Below are positions 10,285-19,844 of a stretch of 64,000 nucleotides of DNA, piece by piece (the first letter of the stretch is position 1; every line of letters starts with the position of its first letter). Below the pieces are notes generated by a model, which did not search any database, was not told the DNA's origin, and saw only the letters and a list, made by a program, of their open reading frames with translations. Where the stretch lies: contig NZ_AP019649.1 in assembly GCF_009938165.1 (NCBI RefSeq), positions 434,001 to 498,000 of the forward strand, in the 5' to 3' direction. Origin of the DNA: Vibrio taketomensis. GTDB taxonomy: Bacteria; Pseudomonadota; Gammaproteobacteria; Enterobacterales; Vibrionaceae. A program made the translations under genes and the position numbers.

Positions 10285-11193
10285 GTGTCGGAAGTAATGT
10301 CACCTGATCATGCTATTGTTGAACAGTTTCTCGATTCCATGTGGATGGAGCGAGGTTTGTCTGAAAATACGCTGAGCTCATATCGTACTGATTTATTGAA
10401 GCTATTGGCATGGATGCAAGTGCACAATTATCGTCTTGATTTTATTAGTTTGTCTGGTTTGCAGGAATATCAAACTTGGCTGGTGGATCAAGATTATAAA
10501 CAGACTTCTCGCGCCCGTATGTTGTCAGCGATTCGCCGTCTGTTTCAGTATTTACACCGTGAAAAAGTGCGTAGCGACGATCCTAGTGCACTATTAGTGA
10601 GCCCTAAACTGCCTAAACGCTTGCCGAAAGATTTGACCGAAGCCCAAGTGGATGCGTTGCTGAATGCACCAGATACTAATGATGCGATGGAATTGCGCGA
10701 CAAAGCGATGCTTGAGCTGCTCTATGCGACGGGCTTACGTGTGACAGAACTGGTTAGTTTGACGATGGAAAACATCAGTTTGCGTCAAGGGGTAGTGCGA
10801 GTGACTGGTAAGGGTGGGAAAGAGCGTTTAGTTCCAATGGGTGAAAATGCCATTGAATGGATTGAAACTTTTATCCAGCAAGGGCGGTCTCAGTTACTGG
10901 GTGAACATACCTCTGATGTGGTTTTTCCGAGTAAACGCGCTAGACAGATGACCCGTCAGACTTTCTGGCACCGTATTAAATATTATGCTGTGTTGGCAGG
11001 TATCGACACTGAGCTGTTGTCACCACACGTACTGCGTCATGCTTTTGCAACGCACTTGTTAAACTATGGCGCAGATCTCCGTGTTGTACAGATGTTGCTC
11101 GGACATAGTGACTTGTCGACCACACAAATCTATACTCACGTCGCAACTGAGCGATTGAAACAGCTTCATAGTGAGCATCATCCAAGGGCATAA
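10285..11193 (+). CDS. xerD: Site-specific tyrosine recombinase XerD
   Basis: Works with XerC at dif to resolve chromosome dimers under FtsK control. I prefer the GTG at 10285: GAGAG sits 5 bases upstream and the product is 302 residues, the length I recall for Vibrio XerD. An ATG at 10297 gives 298 residues and remains possible. The N-terminal SAM-like domain (EQFLDSMWMERGLSENTL) precedes the catalytic domain with ATGLRVTEL (Arg), HVLRHAFATHL (HxxR), LGHSDLSTTQIYTHV (His and the Tyr nucleophile). dsbC follows after 36 bases and recJ after that, the conserved xerD-dsbC-recJ order. Confidence 0.97.
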   Translation: MSEVMSPDHAIVEQFLDSMWMERGLSENTLSSYRTDLLKLLAWMQVHNYRLDFISLSGLQEYQTWLVDQDYKQTSRARMLSAIRRLFQYLHREKVRSDDPSALLVSPKLPKRLPKDLTEAQVDALLNAPDTNDAMELRDKAMLELLYATGLRVTELVSLTMENISLRQGVVRVTGKGGKERLVPMGENAIEWIETFIQQGRSQLLGEHTSDVVFPSKRARQMTRQTFWHRIKYYAVLAGIDTELLSPHVLRHAFATHLLNYGADLRVVQMLLGHSDLSTTQIYTHVATERLKQLHSEHHPRA

Positions 11194-11229
11194 GCTCTTG
11201 CTTTGAAAACTATTTAAGGTGAAAAAACA

Positions 11230-11970
11230 ATGAGCGTATTACGCCGAATGACATTACTTGCGCTGCCATTATTAGCCGTGTCTTCCTTTGCAAGCGCACA
11301 AGTAGAAATTGATAAAGCAAAACTCGCAGATCGCTTTTCAAAGCTAGGTCTACAAATTACGGATGTTGTCCCTGCTGATATTGATGGCTTGGTTGAAGTA
11401 CAAACTAATGGTGGCGTGTTGTTTGCTTCGCCAGATGGTGAGTACTTCCTTGCTGGCTCACTATATAAACTGGGTGACAATGGTGAATACCATGACGTAC
11501 TTGCTAAACGTCAGGCACCAATCAACGCTGCTAAAATTGAAGCGATGAAAGACTCTAGTATTGAGTTCAAAGCTAAAGATGAAAAATACGTGGTGACGGT
11601 GTTTACCGATATTACTTGTGGCTATTGCGTAAAACTGCACAATGAAATGCAAGATTACAACGACCTAGGTATTACCGTACGTTACCTTGCGTTCCCACGC
11701 CAAGGCCCAGTGGGCGGTGTGGCTGACCAAATGGCGTCAATTTGGTGTGCTGAAGATCCAAAAGCGGCCATGCATAACGGTAAAGTGAATCGCGAATTCC
11801 CAGCGAAAGGCGAAAACTTTAAGCAGTGCCAAGAAACGATTCAGAATCAATATATGTTAGGTCGTGAATTGGGCATTAGTGGCACGCCAGCGATCTTCTT
11901 GCCAAATGGTGAAATGGTGGGTGGCTACCTACCAGCAGATCAACTGCTGAAACGACTAGAACAGAAATAA
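11230..11970 (+). CDS. dsbC: Periplasmic disulfide isomerase DsbC
   Basis: V-shaped homodimeric protein-disulfide isomerase kept reduced by DsbD. A signal peptide spans roughly residues 1-24 (positive MSVLRRM, hydrophobic core, cleavage after SFASA). The N-terminal dimerisation domain is followed by a thioredoxin fold with active site Cys130-Gly-Tyr-Cys133. A second cysteine pair (WCAED and KQCQE) matches the structural disulfide of DsbC. The cis-Pro loop appears as SGTPAIF. The 246-residue length is slightly above that of E. coli. AAGGTG lies just upstream of the ATG. Confidence 0.97.
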   Translation: MSVLRRMTLLALPLLAVSSFASAQVEIDKAKLADRFSKLGLQITDVVPADIDGLVEVQTNGGVLFASPDGEYFLAGSLYKLGDNGEYHDVLAKRQAPINAAKIEAMKDSSIEFKAKDEKYVVTVFTDITCGYCVKLHNEMQDYNDLGITVRYLAFPRQGPVGGVADQMASIWCAEDPKAAMHNGKVNREFPAKGENFKQCQETIQNQYMLGRELGISGTPAIFLPNGEMVGGYLPADQLLKRLEQK

Positions 11971-11977
11971 CCTAAGG

Positions 11978-12005
11978 AAATAGGCTCGATAGAGCCTATT
12001 TTATT
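11978..12005 (+). terminator. Intrinsic terminator or attenuator between dsbC and recJ
   Basis: AAATAGGCTC and GAGCCTATTT pair around GATA (11978-12001), followed by TTATTTT. It ends only about 5 bases before the recJ ATG, so it would sit over the recJ ribosome entry site and could limit recJ expression from read-through. Confidence 0.8.
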
Positions 12006-12010
12006 TTGAT

Positions 12011-13750
12011 ATGATAGAAATTCAACGCCGTCCTGAGCAAGATACATCATTGCTACCTGACACCATCCCCCCTTTGCTAAAACGCATCTACTTGGCGCGC
12101 GGGATTACTTCTGTTGCGCAGCTCGAAACGGGTGCTCGCGGGCTACACTCATACCAAAAACTGCATGGCATTGAGCTTGCGGTAGAGCTTTTATTTAATG
12201 CGATCAAAACTAACCAACGCATTATTGTGGTTGGAGATTTTGATGCCGATGGCGCAACCAGTTCGGCTTTATCGGTATTAGCTCTGCGTATGCTTGGCAG
12301 CAATAATGTCGATTATTTGGTGCCAAACCGCTTTGAGGATGGCTATGGACTTAGCCCTGAAGTGGTCGATCAAGCGATTGAAATTGGCGCGCAAGTGATC
12401 ATGACGGTAGATAACGGTGTATCTTCGATTGAAGGGGTGCGTTACGCCAAAGAGCAAGGTCTACAAATCTTAGTGACCGATCATCACTTGCCGGGTTCAG
12501 AATTGCCGAATGCCGATGCGATGGTGAACCCTAACTTGCAAGAGTGTGCGTTTCCCTCTAAATCGTTGGCCGGTGTTGGCGTCGCTTTCTACTTGATGAT
12601 GGCGCTTTGCGTACACATGCGAAACAGTGGTTGGTTTGCTCAGCAAGGTCTCGCTGAACCAAAATTGATGGAGCTGATTGATCTTGTAGCACTTGGCACG
12701 GTCGCTGACGTGGTCGCTCTGGATGAAAACAACCGCATTTTAGTGCATCAAGGTTTGCAACGTATTCGAGCAGGCCTTGCTCGTCCTGGTATTCAAGCGC
12801 TCATTGAAGTGGCGAAAAAAGATGCCAGTCGTTTGGTTGCCTCGGACTTTGGTTTTGCACTTGGTCCTCGTATCAACGCTGCTGGCCGCTTAGATGACAT
12901 GTCATTTGGGGTTGAATTACTGCTGAGTAACAATATTCATGCAGCCCGTCGTATGGCGAGTGAGCTCGATGGTCTCAATCAAACTCGTAAAGAGATCGAA
13001 GAGGGCATGAAGCAAGAGGCGATGGCATTCTGTGAGCGTTTGCAGTTTGGTGAAAATGTACAGTTGCCATTTGGCTTAGTACTGTTCCAACGAGATTGGC
13101 ATCAAGGGGTGATCGGTATTCTTGCTTCAAGAATCAAAGAAAAGTACCACCGCCCAGTGATTGCTTTTGCTGATGGCGGAGAAGGGGTCATCAAAGGTTC
13201 ATGCCGTTCGATACCGGGTTTACATATGCGTGATGTACTGGATCGAATTGATACGCAGAATCCTGGTTTGATCCTTAAATTTGGTGGCCATGCGATGGCG
13301 GCGGGCTTATCGGTTGAAGAGAAGAACTTTGAGCGTTTTGCCAAGCTTTTTGATCAAGCGGTGAAATCAGAATTAGATGAAGCGGCGTTACGTGGCGTGG
13401 TGCTATCGGATGGTGAGCTGAAGCCTGAAGAGTTCTCGATGCATGTCGCACAGATGCTTCGCGCTGGAGGACCATGGGGGCAAGCTTTTCCTGAACCGGT
13501 TTTCGATGGTGAGTTTAAAGTATTGCATCAAAAACTGGTCGGCGAAAAACATCTTAAACTGATGCTTGAGCCATTATTTAAAGGCCATCCGACCAACATT
13601 ATGATTGATGGCATTGCCTTTAACGTCGATTTGCGTCGTTGGCCTGATGCTTCAGTCAAAACCGTCCACTTAGCTTACAAACTCGATGTGAATGAGTTTC
13701 GTGGCAACCAGTCATTGCAACTGTTGATTGACCATATCGAAGCTAAATAG
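12011..13750 (+). CDS. recJ: Single-stranded-DNA 5'-3' exonuclease RecJ
   Basis: DHH-family exonuclease used in RecFOR recombination and mismatch repair. The 579-residue protein has family length. Motif I is VGDFDADGATS (near residue 75), the DHH motif is TDHHLPG (near residue 157), VALGTVADVV carries another metal Asp, and the DHHA1 domain ends with KFGGHAMAAGLS. The start matches RecJ N-termini (TIPPLLKRIYLARG) but lacks a clear Shine-Dalgarno; a hairpin lies immediately upstream. The last segment resembles the OB-like C-terminal domain. Confidence 0.97.
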   Translation: MIEIQRRPEQDTSLLPDTIPPLLKRIYLARGITSVAQLETGARGLHSYQKLHGIELAVELLFNAIKTNQRIIVVGDFDADGATSSALSVLALRMLGSNNVDYLVPNRFEDGYGLSPEVVDQAIEIGAQVIMTVDNGVSSIEGVRYAKEQGLQILVTDHHLPGSELPNADAMVNPNLQECAFPSKSLAGVGVAFYLMMALCVHMRNSGWFAQQGLAEPKLMELIDLVALGTVADVVALDENNRILVHQGLQRIRAGLARPGIQALIEVAKKDASRLVASDFGFALGPRINAAGRLDDMSFGVELLLSNNIHAARRMASELDGLNQTRKEIEEGMKQEAMAFCERLQFGENVQLPFGLVLFQRDWHQGVIGILASRIKEKYHRPVIAFADGGEGVIKGSCRSIPGLHMRDVLDRIDTQNPGLILKFGGHAMAAGLSVEEKNFERFAKLFDQAVKSELDEAALRGVVLSDGELKPEEFSMHVAQMLRAGGPWGQAFPEPVFDGEFKVLHQKLVGEKHLKLMLEPLFKGHPTNIMIDGIAFNVDLRRWPDASVKTVHLAYKLDVNEFRGNQSLQLLIDHIEAK

Positions 13751-13983
13751 TCACAACAAACCTATGATCACAAAGTCTGCTGCTTTATTTTTGTACCAAA
13801 AGCGGTGGCTTTGTTCTCATATTTATCACTTCCCATACACTATCTTCCTTTACGCGCATTGCGCGATTCTCTCTTACTCCCAAATAACTATACATTTTTC
13901 AATATTTATTCATCAAATTTTAAAACTTACCAATTTTAATTTGAGTAAGCTGGAAAAACATTCATTCCTGTTTATATTTTGTA

Positions 13984-13998
13984 ATTGGTAATACCATC
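13984..13998 (+). promoter_or_regulatory. Possible second PdhR half-matched site
   Basis: ATTGGT-AAT-ACCATC keeps one perfect arm and 4 of 6 bases of the other compared with ATTGGTNNNACCAAT. It may be a weak auxiliary site or chance. Confidence 0.35.
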
Positions 13999-14013
13999 AT
14001 AATTGCTGAATAC

Positions 14014-14028
14014 CTTAATTAAATGTTA
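14014..14028 (+). promoter_or_regulatory. ArcA binding site upstream of pdhR-aceEF
   Basis: CTTAATTAAATGTTA matches the E. coli ArcA-P consensus GTTAATTAAATGTTA at 14 of 15 bases. The pdh operon is a known ArcA-repressed target, so anaerobic repression is the expected role. Confidence 0.75.
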
Positions 14029-14072
14029 ATGATTTGTATGTAATAGCCTGCTTTTATGATTTGGGTCAATTT

Positions 14073-14100
14073 TTGGCTGGAATTTGGTTTTGGGTTATGT
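14073..14100 (+). promoter_or_regulatory. Candidate sigma-70 promoter of pdhR
   Basis: TTGGCT (14073-14078) and TATGTT (14095-14100) are 16 bases apart. This choice puts the start near 14107 and the PdhR operator at about +13 to +29, the position it has in E. coli. An alternative -10 element TATGAT lies at 14055-14060. Confidence 0.45.
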
Positions 14101-14119
14101 TAATTTCTATGGCAACAAA

Positions 14120-14136
14120 AATTGGTATGACCAATT
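14120..14136 (+). promoter_or_regulatory. PdhR operator
   Basis: AATTGGTATGACCAATT is a perfect palindrome around ATG and equals the E. coli PdhR consensus. It lies about 26 bases before the pdhR start, so it should give pyruvate-relieved autorepression of pdhR-aceEF. Confidence 0.9.
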
Positions 14137-14161
14137 AACAATAAGAGAAAACAATATAAGT

Positions 14162-14929
14162 ATGGCTTATCAAAGGATTCGTCAGCCCAAGCTTTCTGAT
14201 GTGATTGAACAAGAACTCGAAAGGCTGATTGTAGAAGGAACATTATCGCCGGGGCAGCAACTGCCACCAGAGCGTGAACTGGCAAAGCAGTTCGATGTTT
14301 CTCGTCCTTCAGTCCGTGAAGCCATTCAGCGCCTTGAAGCCAAAAAATTATTAACTCGACGCCAAGGTGGCGGTACGTTTGTTAGCGAAACGATTTGGAA
14401 AAATTTTTCTGATCCGCTGCTAAATTTATTAGCGAGCCACTCTGAAACTCAGTTGGATTTACTCGAAACACGCCATGCGATGGAAGGCATCTCCGCCTAC
14501 TTCGCAGCACTGCGTGGTACAGATGAAGATTTTGCGCGAATTCAAGACGCCCTAGAACAAATTAGTTCTGAACAAGCAAAACAAAACGTGGATGCGGAAG
14601 CCGCTGCGGTAATGCAGTTTCTGATTGCTCTAACAGAAGCTGCACACAATGTTGTGTTGTTACACATTGTTCGAAGCCTCGCGCCACTCTTGGAACAGAA
14701 CGTTTTACAGAATTTAAAATTACTACACCGCCGCGAAGAAGTGGTGGAAAAAGTCAGTAAACATCGAGCCAATATAGTGGATGCGATTGTTTCAGGTCAG
14801 CCGGAAAAGGCACGTGAAATGTCACATTCACATTTGGCTTATATTGAAGAAACATTGTTGGATTTGACTCGTGAAGAGTCTCGACGAGAGCGCTCTCTGC
14901 GTCGAATTCAGCAAGGTAACAACTCATAA
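14162..14929 (+). CDS. pdhR: Pyruvate dehydrogenase complex repressor (GntR/FadR family)
   Basis: Pyruvate-sensing transcriptional repressor of the pdh operon. The start at 14162 ([14 protein letters not shown]) gives 255 residues, matching E. coli PdhR; a frame extending upstream to 14084 would run through the operator and is unlikely. The N-terminal winged helix includes [30 protein letters not shown] and GGGTFV; a C-terminal FCD all-alpha domain with ETRHAMEG and conserved His residues would bind the effector. aceE follows after 49 bases, so the three genes probably form one operon controlled by the perfect operator upstream. Confidence 0.96.
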   Translation: MAYQRIRQPKLSDVIEQELERLIVEGTLSPGQQLPPERELAKQFDVSRPSVREAIQRLEAKKLLTRRQGGGTFVSETIWKNFSDPLLNLLASHSETQLDLLETRHAMEGISAYFAALRGTDEDFARIQDALEQISSEQAKQNVDAEAAAVMQFLIALTEAAHNVVLLHIVRSLAPLLEQNVLQNLKLLHRREEVVEKVSKHRANIVDAIVSGQPEKAREMSHSHLAYIEETLLDLTREESRRERSLRRIQQGNNS

Positions 14930-14978
14930 GAGTTGTTGCTTAAATCAGTAGATCCAACCAACAGAAGGATAGATCGCC

Positions 14979-17642
14979 ATGTCTGATATGAAGCATGACG
15001 TTGATGCACTGGAAACTCAAGATTGGCTAGAAGCACTTGAGTCAGTTGTACGTGAAGAAGGTATTGAGCGCGCTCAATTTCTACTAGAAACCGTTCTAGA
15101 AAAAGCACGTCTTGATGGCGTTGATATGCCAACTGGTATCAATACGAACTACATCAATACGATTCCAGCTGCGCAAGAGCCGGCTTACCCGGGTGACACC
15201 ACACTTGAGCGTCGTATTCGTTCAATCATCCGTTGGAACGCGATTATGATCGTTCTACGTGCTTCTAAGAAAGACCTAGACCTTGGTGGTCACATGGCTT
15301 CTTACCAGTCTGCAGCCGCGTTTTACGAAGTGTGCTTCAACCACTTCTTCCGCGCAGCGAACGACGTAGACGGTGGCGACTTGGTTTACTACCAAGGTCA
15401 TATCTCTCCAGGGATCTACGCACGTGCTTTCGTTGAAGGCCGTCTAACTGCAGAACAACTAGACAACTTCCGTCAAGAAGTTGATGGTAAAGGTATCCCT
15501 TCATACCCACACCCTAAATTGCTTCCTGAATTCTGGCAGTTCCCTACGGTATCTATGGGTCTGGGTCCTATCTCTGCGATCTACCAAGCTCGTTTCCTAA
15601 AATACCTAGAAGGTCGTGGTCTTAAAGACACTTCTGCTCAACGTGTATACGCTTTCCTTGGCGACGGTGAGATGGATGAGCCAGAGTCACGTGGTGCATT
15701 GTCATTTGCTGCGCGTGAAAAGCTAGACAACCTATGTTTCCTAATCAACTGTAACCTACAGCGTCTAGACGGCCCAGTAATGGGTAACGGTAAGATCATT
15801 CAAGAGCTTGAAGGTCTATTCAAAGGTGCAGGTTGGAACGTAGTGAAAGTAATCTGGGGTAACAACTGGGATTCTCTACTAGCTAAAGATACCTCTGGTA
15901 AGCTACTACAGCTTATGAACGAGACTATCGATGGCGACTACCAAACATTCAAATCTAAAGATGGTGCTTACGTACGTGAACACTTCTTTGGCAAGTACCC
16001 AGAAACAGCGGCACTTGTAGCAGATATGACAGATGACGAGATCTTCGCACTTAAACGTGGTGGTCACGATTCATCTAAACTATTCGCAGCATTCAACAAT
16101 GCGAAAGAGACTCAAGGCAAACCAACTGTAATCCTAGCGAAAACCATCAAAGGTTACGGCATGGGTGACGCAGCAGAAGGTAAGAACATTGCACACGGTG
16201 TGAAGAAAATGGACATGACTCATGTTCAACACCTACGTGATCGCCTAGGTCTACAAGATCTAATTTCAGACGAAGAAATGAAAAAACTTCCATACCTAAC
16301 ATTGGAAGAAGGTTCGCCTGAATACAACTACCTACACGGTCGTCGTCAAGCACTACTAGGTTACACACCTAAGCGTCTGCCAAACTTCACGGGCGAATTC
16401 CAAGTTCCTGAATTGGAAGAGTTTGCGCCATTGCTTGAAGAGCAAAAGCGTGAAATTTCAACTACGATGGCATACGTACGTACGCTAAACATCCTGCTTA
16501 AGAACAAGCAAATTGGTAAGAACATTGTTCCTATCATCTGTGACGAAGCACGTACATTTGGTATGGAAGGTCTGTTCCGTCAAATTGGTATCTACAACCC
16601 ACACGGTCAAGAATACACTCCAGAAGACCGTGGCGTAGTGTCTTACTACAAAGAAGCGACTTCTGGTCAAGTTCTACAAGAAGGTATCAACGAGCTAGGC
16701 TCAATGGCATCTTGGGTAGCGGCTGCAACATCTTACAGCACCAACAACCTGCCAATGATCCCATTCTACATCTACTACTCAATGTTTGGTTTCCAACGTG
16801 TAGGTGATATGGCGTGGATGGCTGGTGACCAACAAGCTCGTGGTTTCCTACTAGGTGCTACGGCTGGTCGTACAACGCTAAACGGTGAAGGTCTACAGCA
16901 CGAAGATGGTCATTCGCACATCATGGCGAACACCGTTCCTAACTGTATCTCTTACGATCCAACATTCGCATACGAACTAGCAGTTATCATGCAAGACGGT
17001 ATCCGTCGCATGTACGGTGAGAACCCAGAAAACGTGTTCTACTACCTAACGCTAATGAACGAAAACTACGCAATGCCAGCAATGCCTGAAGGCGCTGAAG
17101 AAGGCATCCGTAAAGGTATTTACAAGCTAGAAACTTACGCAGGTTCAAATGCGAAAGTTCAGCTAATGAGCTCAGGTACTATCATGAATGAAGTACGTAA
17201 AGCAGCTCAAATCCTAAGCGAAGATTACGGCGTAGCGTCTGATGTGTACTCAGTAACATCATTCAACGAACTAACTCGTGACGGTCAAGATGCAGAGCGC
17301 TTCAACATGCTTCACCCAGAAGCGGAAGCGAAAGTACCTTACATCACAACAGTACTTGGCAGCGAGCCAGCTATCGCAGCGACTGACTACATGAAGAACT
17401 ACGCAGAGCAAGTTCGTGCGTTCGTTCCTGCTGAGTCTTACAAAGTACTGGGTACTGATGGTTTTGGTCGCTCAGACAGCCGCGCTAACCTACGTCGTCA
17501 CTTCGAAGTGAATGCAGGTTACGTAGTAGTTGCAGCCCTAACTGAACTAATGAAACGTGGTGAAGTTGAGAAATCAGTTGTTGTTGAAGCGATTAAGAAA
17601 TTCGACATCGATACTGAAAAAACTAACCCGCTATACGCATAA
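14979..17642 (+). CDS. aceE: Pyruvate dehydrogenase E1 component (homodimeric)
   Basis: Thiamine-diphosphate enzyme that decarboxylates pyruvate and reductively acetylates the lipoyl groups of E2. The 887 residues match the E. coli length. The ThDP motif starts at GDGEMDEP near residue 227 and ends at INCNLQRLDGP. The N-terminal segment (MSDMKHDVDALETQDWLEALE) is the E2-docking region. Codon use is strongly biased (CTA, GTA, AAC, CGT), typical of highly expressed Vibrio genes. AGAAGGAT lies upstream of the ATG. aceF follows after 30 bases. Confidence 0.98.
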   Translation: MSDMKHDVDALETQDWLEALESVVREEGIERAQFLLETVLEKARLDGVDMPTGINTNYINTIPAAQEPAYPGDTTLERRIRSIIRWNAIMIVLRASKKDLDLGGHMASYQSAAAFYEVCFNHFFRAANDVDGGDLVYYQGHISPGIYARAFVEGRLTAEQLDNFRQEVDGKGIPSYPHPKLLPEFWQFPTVSMGLGPISAIYQARFLKYLEGRGLKDTSAQRVYAFLGDGEMDEPESRGALSFAAREKLDNLCFLINCNLQRLDGPVMGNGKIIQELEGLFKGAGWNVVKVIWGNNWDSLLAKDTSGKLLQLMNETIDGDYQTFKSKDGAYVREHFFGKYPETAALVADMTDDEIFALKRGGHDSSKLFAAFNNAKETQGKPTVILAKTIKGYGMGDAAEGKNIAHGVKKMDMTHVQHLRDRLGLQDLISDEEMKKLPYLTLEEGSPEYNYLHGRRQALLGYTPKRLPNFTGEFQVPELEEFAPLLEEQKREISTTMAYVRTLNILLKNKQIGKNIVPIICDEARTFGMEGLFRQIGIYNPHGQEYTPEDRGVVSYYKEATSGQVLQEGINELGSMASWVAAATSYSTNNLPMIPFYIYYSMFGFQRVGDMAWMAGDQQARGFLLGATAGRTTLNGEGLQHEDGHSHIMANTVPNCISYDPTFAYELAVIMQDGIRRMYGENPENVFYYLTLMNENYAMPAMPEGAEEGIRKGIYKLETYAGSNAKVQLMSSGTIMNEVRKAAQILSEDYGVASDVYSVTSFNELTRDGQDAERFNMLHPEAEAKVPYITTVLGSEPAIAATDYMKNYAEQVRAFVPAESYKVLGTDGFGRSDSRANLRRHFEVNAGYVVVAALTELMKRGEVEKSVVVEAIKKFDIDTEKTNPLYA

Positions 17643-17672
17643 GACAACGCTTAAGTAAAAGGTAGATAAGCA

Positions 17673-19574
17673 ATGGCAATCGAAATTAATGTACCAGACA
17701 TCGGTGCGGATGAGGTTGAAGTTACTGAGATTCTTGTAAGCGTTGGCGACAAGGTTGAAGAAGAGCAGTCTCTAATCACTGTAGAAGGCGATAAAGCTTC
17801 TATGGAAGTTCCAGCTTCTCAAGCTGGTATCGTGAAAGAAATCAAAGTTGCTGAAGGCGACAAGGTTTCTACCGGTTCTTTAATCATGATTTTCGAAGCT
17901 GAGGGTGCTGCAGCTGCAGCACCTGCTCCAGCAGCAGAGGCAGCTCCAGTAGCTGCACCTGCAGCGGCAGCAGCGGCTGAGTTAAAAGAAGTTCATGTTC
18001 CAGATATCGGCGGTGATGAAGTTGAAGTTACTGAAATCATGGTAGCAGTTGGCGACAACATCGAAGAAGAACAATCTCTAATTACTGTAGAAGGCGATAA
18101 AGCTTCTATGGAAGTTCCAGCACCATTCGCTGGCGTACTAAAAGAGATCAAAGTAGCCGCAGGCGATAAAGTATCAACTGGCTCACTAATCATGGTATTT
18201 GAAGTTGCAGGTTCAGGCGCAGTAGCGGCACCTGTAGCGGCAGCACCAGTAGCAGCGGCTCCAGCAGCATCTGCAGTTAAAGAAGTGAACGTTCCAGATA
18301 TCGGTGGCGACGAAGTTGAAGTAACTGAAATCATGGTAGCAGTTGGCGATACAGTAGAAGAAGAGCAATCTCTAATTACTGTTGAAGGCGACAAAGCTTC
18401 AATGGAAGTACCAGCACCATTTGCCGGTACTGTTAAAGAGATCAAGATTGCAGCTGGCGACAAAGTGTCAACTGGCTCACTCATCATGGTATTTGAAGTG
18501 GCCGGCACTCCGGTTGCAGGTGCAGCACCAGTTGCGGCGCCAGTAGCAGCAGCTCCAGTAGCACAAGCCGCAGCACCAGCAGCCGCGCCAAAAGCTGAAG
18601 CTCCTGCAGCAGCACCAACAGCAAACGACTTCCAAGAGAACAACGAGTACGCTCACGCTTCTCCAGTGGTTCGTCGTCTAGCACGTGAATTTGGTGTTAA
18701 TCTTTCTAAGGTTAAAGGTTCTGGTCGTAAGAGCCGCATTCTGAAAGAAGACGTACAAAACTACGTGAAAGAAGCGCTTAAGCGTCTTGAATCTGGTGCG
18801 GCAGCATCTGGTAAAGGCGACGGTGCAGCTCTTGGTCTACTACCATGGCCAAAAGTTGACTTCAGCAAGTTTGGTGAAACTGAAGTTCAGCCACTATCTC
18901 GCATTAAGAAGATCTCAGGTGCAAACCTACACCGTAACTGGGTGATGATTCCGCACGTTACTCAATGGGATAATGCAGACATCACTGAGCTAGAAGCGTT
19001 CCGTAAAGAGCAAAATGCGATTGAAGCGAAGAACGACACTGGCATGAAGATCACGCCACTTGTGTTCATCATGAAAGCGGCAGCGAAAGCGCTAGAAGCA
19101 TTCCCAGCGTTCAACTCTTCTCTATCAGAAGACGGTGAAAGCCTAATTCTGAAGAAATACGTGAACATCGGTATCGCAGTAGACACACCAAACGGTCTAG
19201 TTGTTCCTGTATTTAAAGACGTGAACAAGAAAGGCATCTACGAGCTATCTCGCGAACTTGCTGAAGTATCGAAGAAAGCACGTGCAGGTAAACTGACTGC
19301 GGCTGATATGCAAGGTGGCTGTTTCACTATCTCTAGCCTAGGCGGTATCGGCGGTACGGCATTTACGCCAATCGTAAATGCACCAGAAGTTGGTATCCTT
19401 GGTGTATCTAAGTCTGAAATGAAACCTGTTTGGAACGGTAAAGAGTTTGAAGCTCGCCTACAACTTCCACTATCTCTATCATACGACCACCGTGTGATCG
19501 ATGGTGCGGAAGGTGCGCGTTTCATCACTTTCCTAAATGGTGCGCTATCAGACATCCGTCGTCTTGTTCTTTAA
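17673..19574 (+). CDS. aceF: Pyruvate dehydrogenase E2 (dihydrolipoamide acetyltransferase), three lipoyl domains
   Basis: Core of the pyruvate dehydrogenase complex; transfers acetyl from lipoyl-lysine to CoA. Three near-identical lipoyl domains (about residues 1-80, 105-185, 205-285), each with the lipoylated GDKASMEV lysine, are joined by Ala/Pro-rich swinging linkers. The peripheral subunit-binding domain ([19 protein letters not shown]) follows near residue 330, then the catalytic domain ending with [10 protein letters not shown], where the active-site His lies. The length of 633 residues is close to E. coli (630). The repeated domains are highly similar at DNA level, so recombination could change domain number. 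Confidence 0.98.
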   Translation: MAIEINVPDIGADEVEVTEILVSVGDKVEEEQSLITVEGDKASMEVPASQAGIVKEIKVAEGDKVSTGSLIMIFEAEGAAAAAPAPAAEAAPVAAPAAAAAAELKEVHVPDIGGDEVEVTEIMVAVGDNIEEEQSLITVEGDKASMEVPAPFAGVLKEIKVAAGDKVSTGSLIMVFEVAGSGAVAAPVAAAPVAAAPAASAVKEVNVPDIGGDEVEVTEIMVAVGDTVEEEQSLITVEGDKASMEVPAPFAGTVKEIKIAAGDKVSTGSLIMVFEVAGTPVAGAAPVAAPVAAAPVAQAAAPAAAPKAEAPAAAPTANDFQENNEYAHASPVVRRLAREFGVNLSKVKGSGRKSRILKEDVQNYVKEALKRLESGAAASGKGDGAALGLLPWPKVDFSKFGETEVQPLSRIKKISGANLHRNWVMIPHVTQWDNADITELEAFRKEQNAIEAKNDTGMKITPLVFIMKAAAKALEAFPAFNSSLSEDGESLILKKYVNIGIAVDTPNGLVVPVFKDVNKKGIYELSRELAEVSKKARAGKLTAADMQGGCFTISSLGGIGGTAFTPIVNAPEVGILGVSKSEMKPVWNGKEFEARLQLPLSLSYDHRVIDGAEGARFITFLNGALSDIRRLVL

Positions 19575-19592
19575 TTTAGAATAGACGAACGA

Positions 19593-19620
19593 GAGGCGGC
19601 ATTATTGCCGCCTCATTTAA
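19593..19620 (+). terminator. Terminator-like hairpin after aceF
   Basis: GAGGCGGC and GCCGCCTC pair around ATTATT (19593-19614), followed only by ATTTAA. The U tract is weak, so some read-through into lpd is possible. Confidence 0.7.
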
Positions 19621-19844
19621 CACTAATACCTGACAATTTGATTAATCATGTACTTAAAATGAGAGCATGAAGGGTCGAATTGCTGTCTAGCTCACAGGCT
19701 AAATTGATTTACTTTTCACATCGTTAACATCTCTGTAAAATATTAACGGTCTGAAAAAGCGGTTTTGAACATAAAAATAACGTTTGAACGCATCACATCA
19801 ATACCCATTCAGCCTGTTAGGGATAATGACTACAAGAGGTCAAA

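Larger units (their letters stand above)
13751..14161. other. AT-rich 411-base regulatory region between recJ and pdhR
   Basis: No conserved gene is seen here; the short open frames have unconserved AT-driven codons. The right half carries the pdhR promoter, a consensus PdhR operator, a weaker second PdhR-like site and an ArcA box, annotated separately. A short GC-rich inverted repeat (CGCGCA and TGCGCG, 13853-13865) is the only structure I see in the left half, and no good recJ terminator is visible. Confidence 0.7.

Noticed and set aside
13728..13991. An 87-codon open frame in the AT-rich region after recJ
   Set aside because: It overlaps the recJ end in another frame, has AT-driven composition and no motif or ribosome binding site.
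14084..14161. An upstream extension of pdhR by 26 codons
   Set aside because: It runs through the PdhR operator and would not fit the family N-terminus; the ATG at 14162 gives the right length.
17673..18530. Three long direct DNA repeats
   Set aside because: They are explained by the three lipoyl domains of AceF and not by a mobile or regulatory repeat.
17993..18643. A 216-codon open frame on the minus strand opposite aceF
   Set aside because: It is the mirror of the repetitive Ala/Pro/Val codons of the lipoyl domains and linkers; the coded string is low complexity and the plus-strand gene is certain.
19721..19745. An ArcA-type direct repeat before lpd (GTTAAC and ATTAAC)
   Set aside because: The two elements are in inverted rather than direct order with 19-base spacing and match the consensus poorly.
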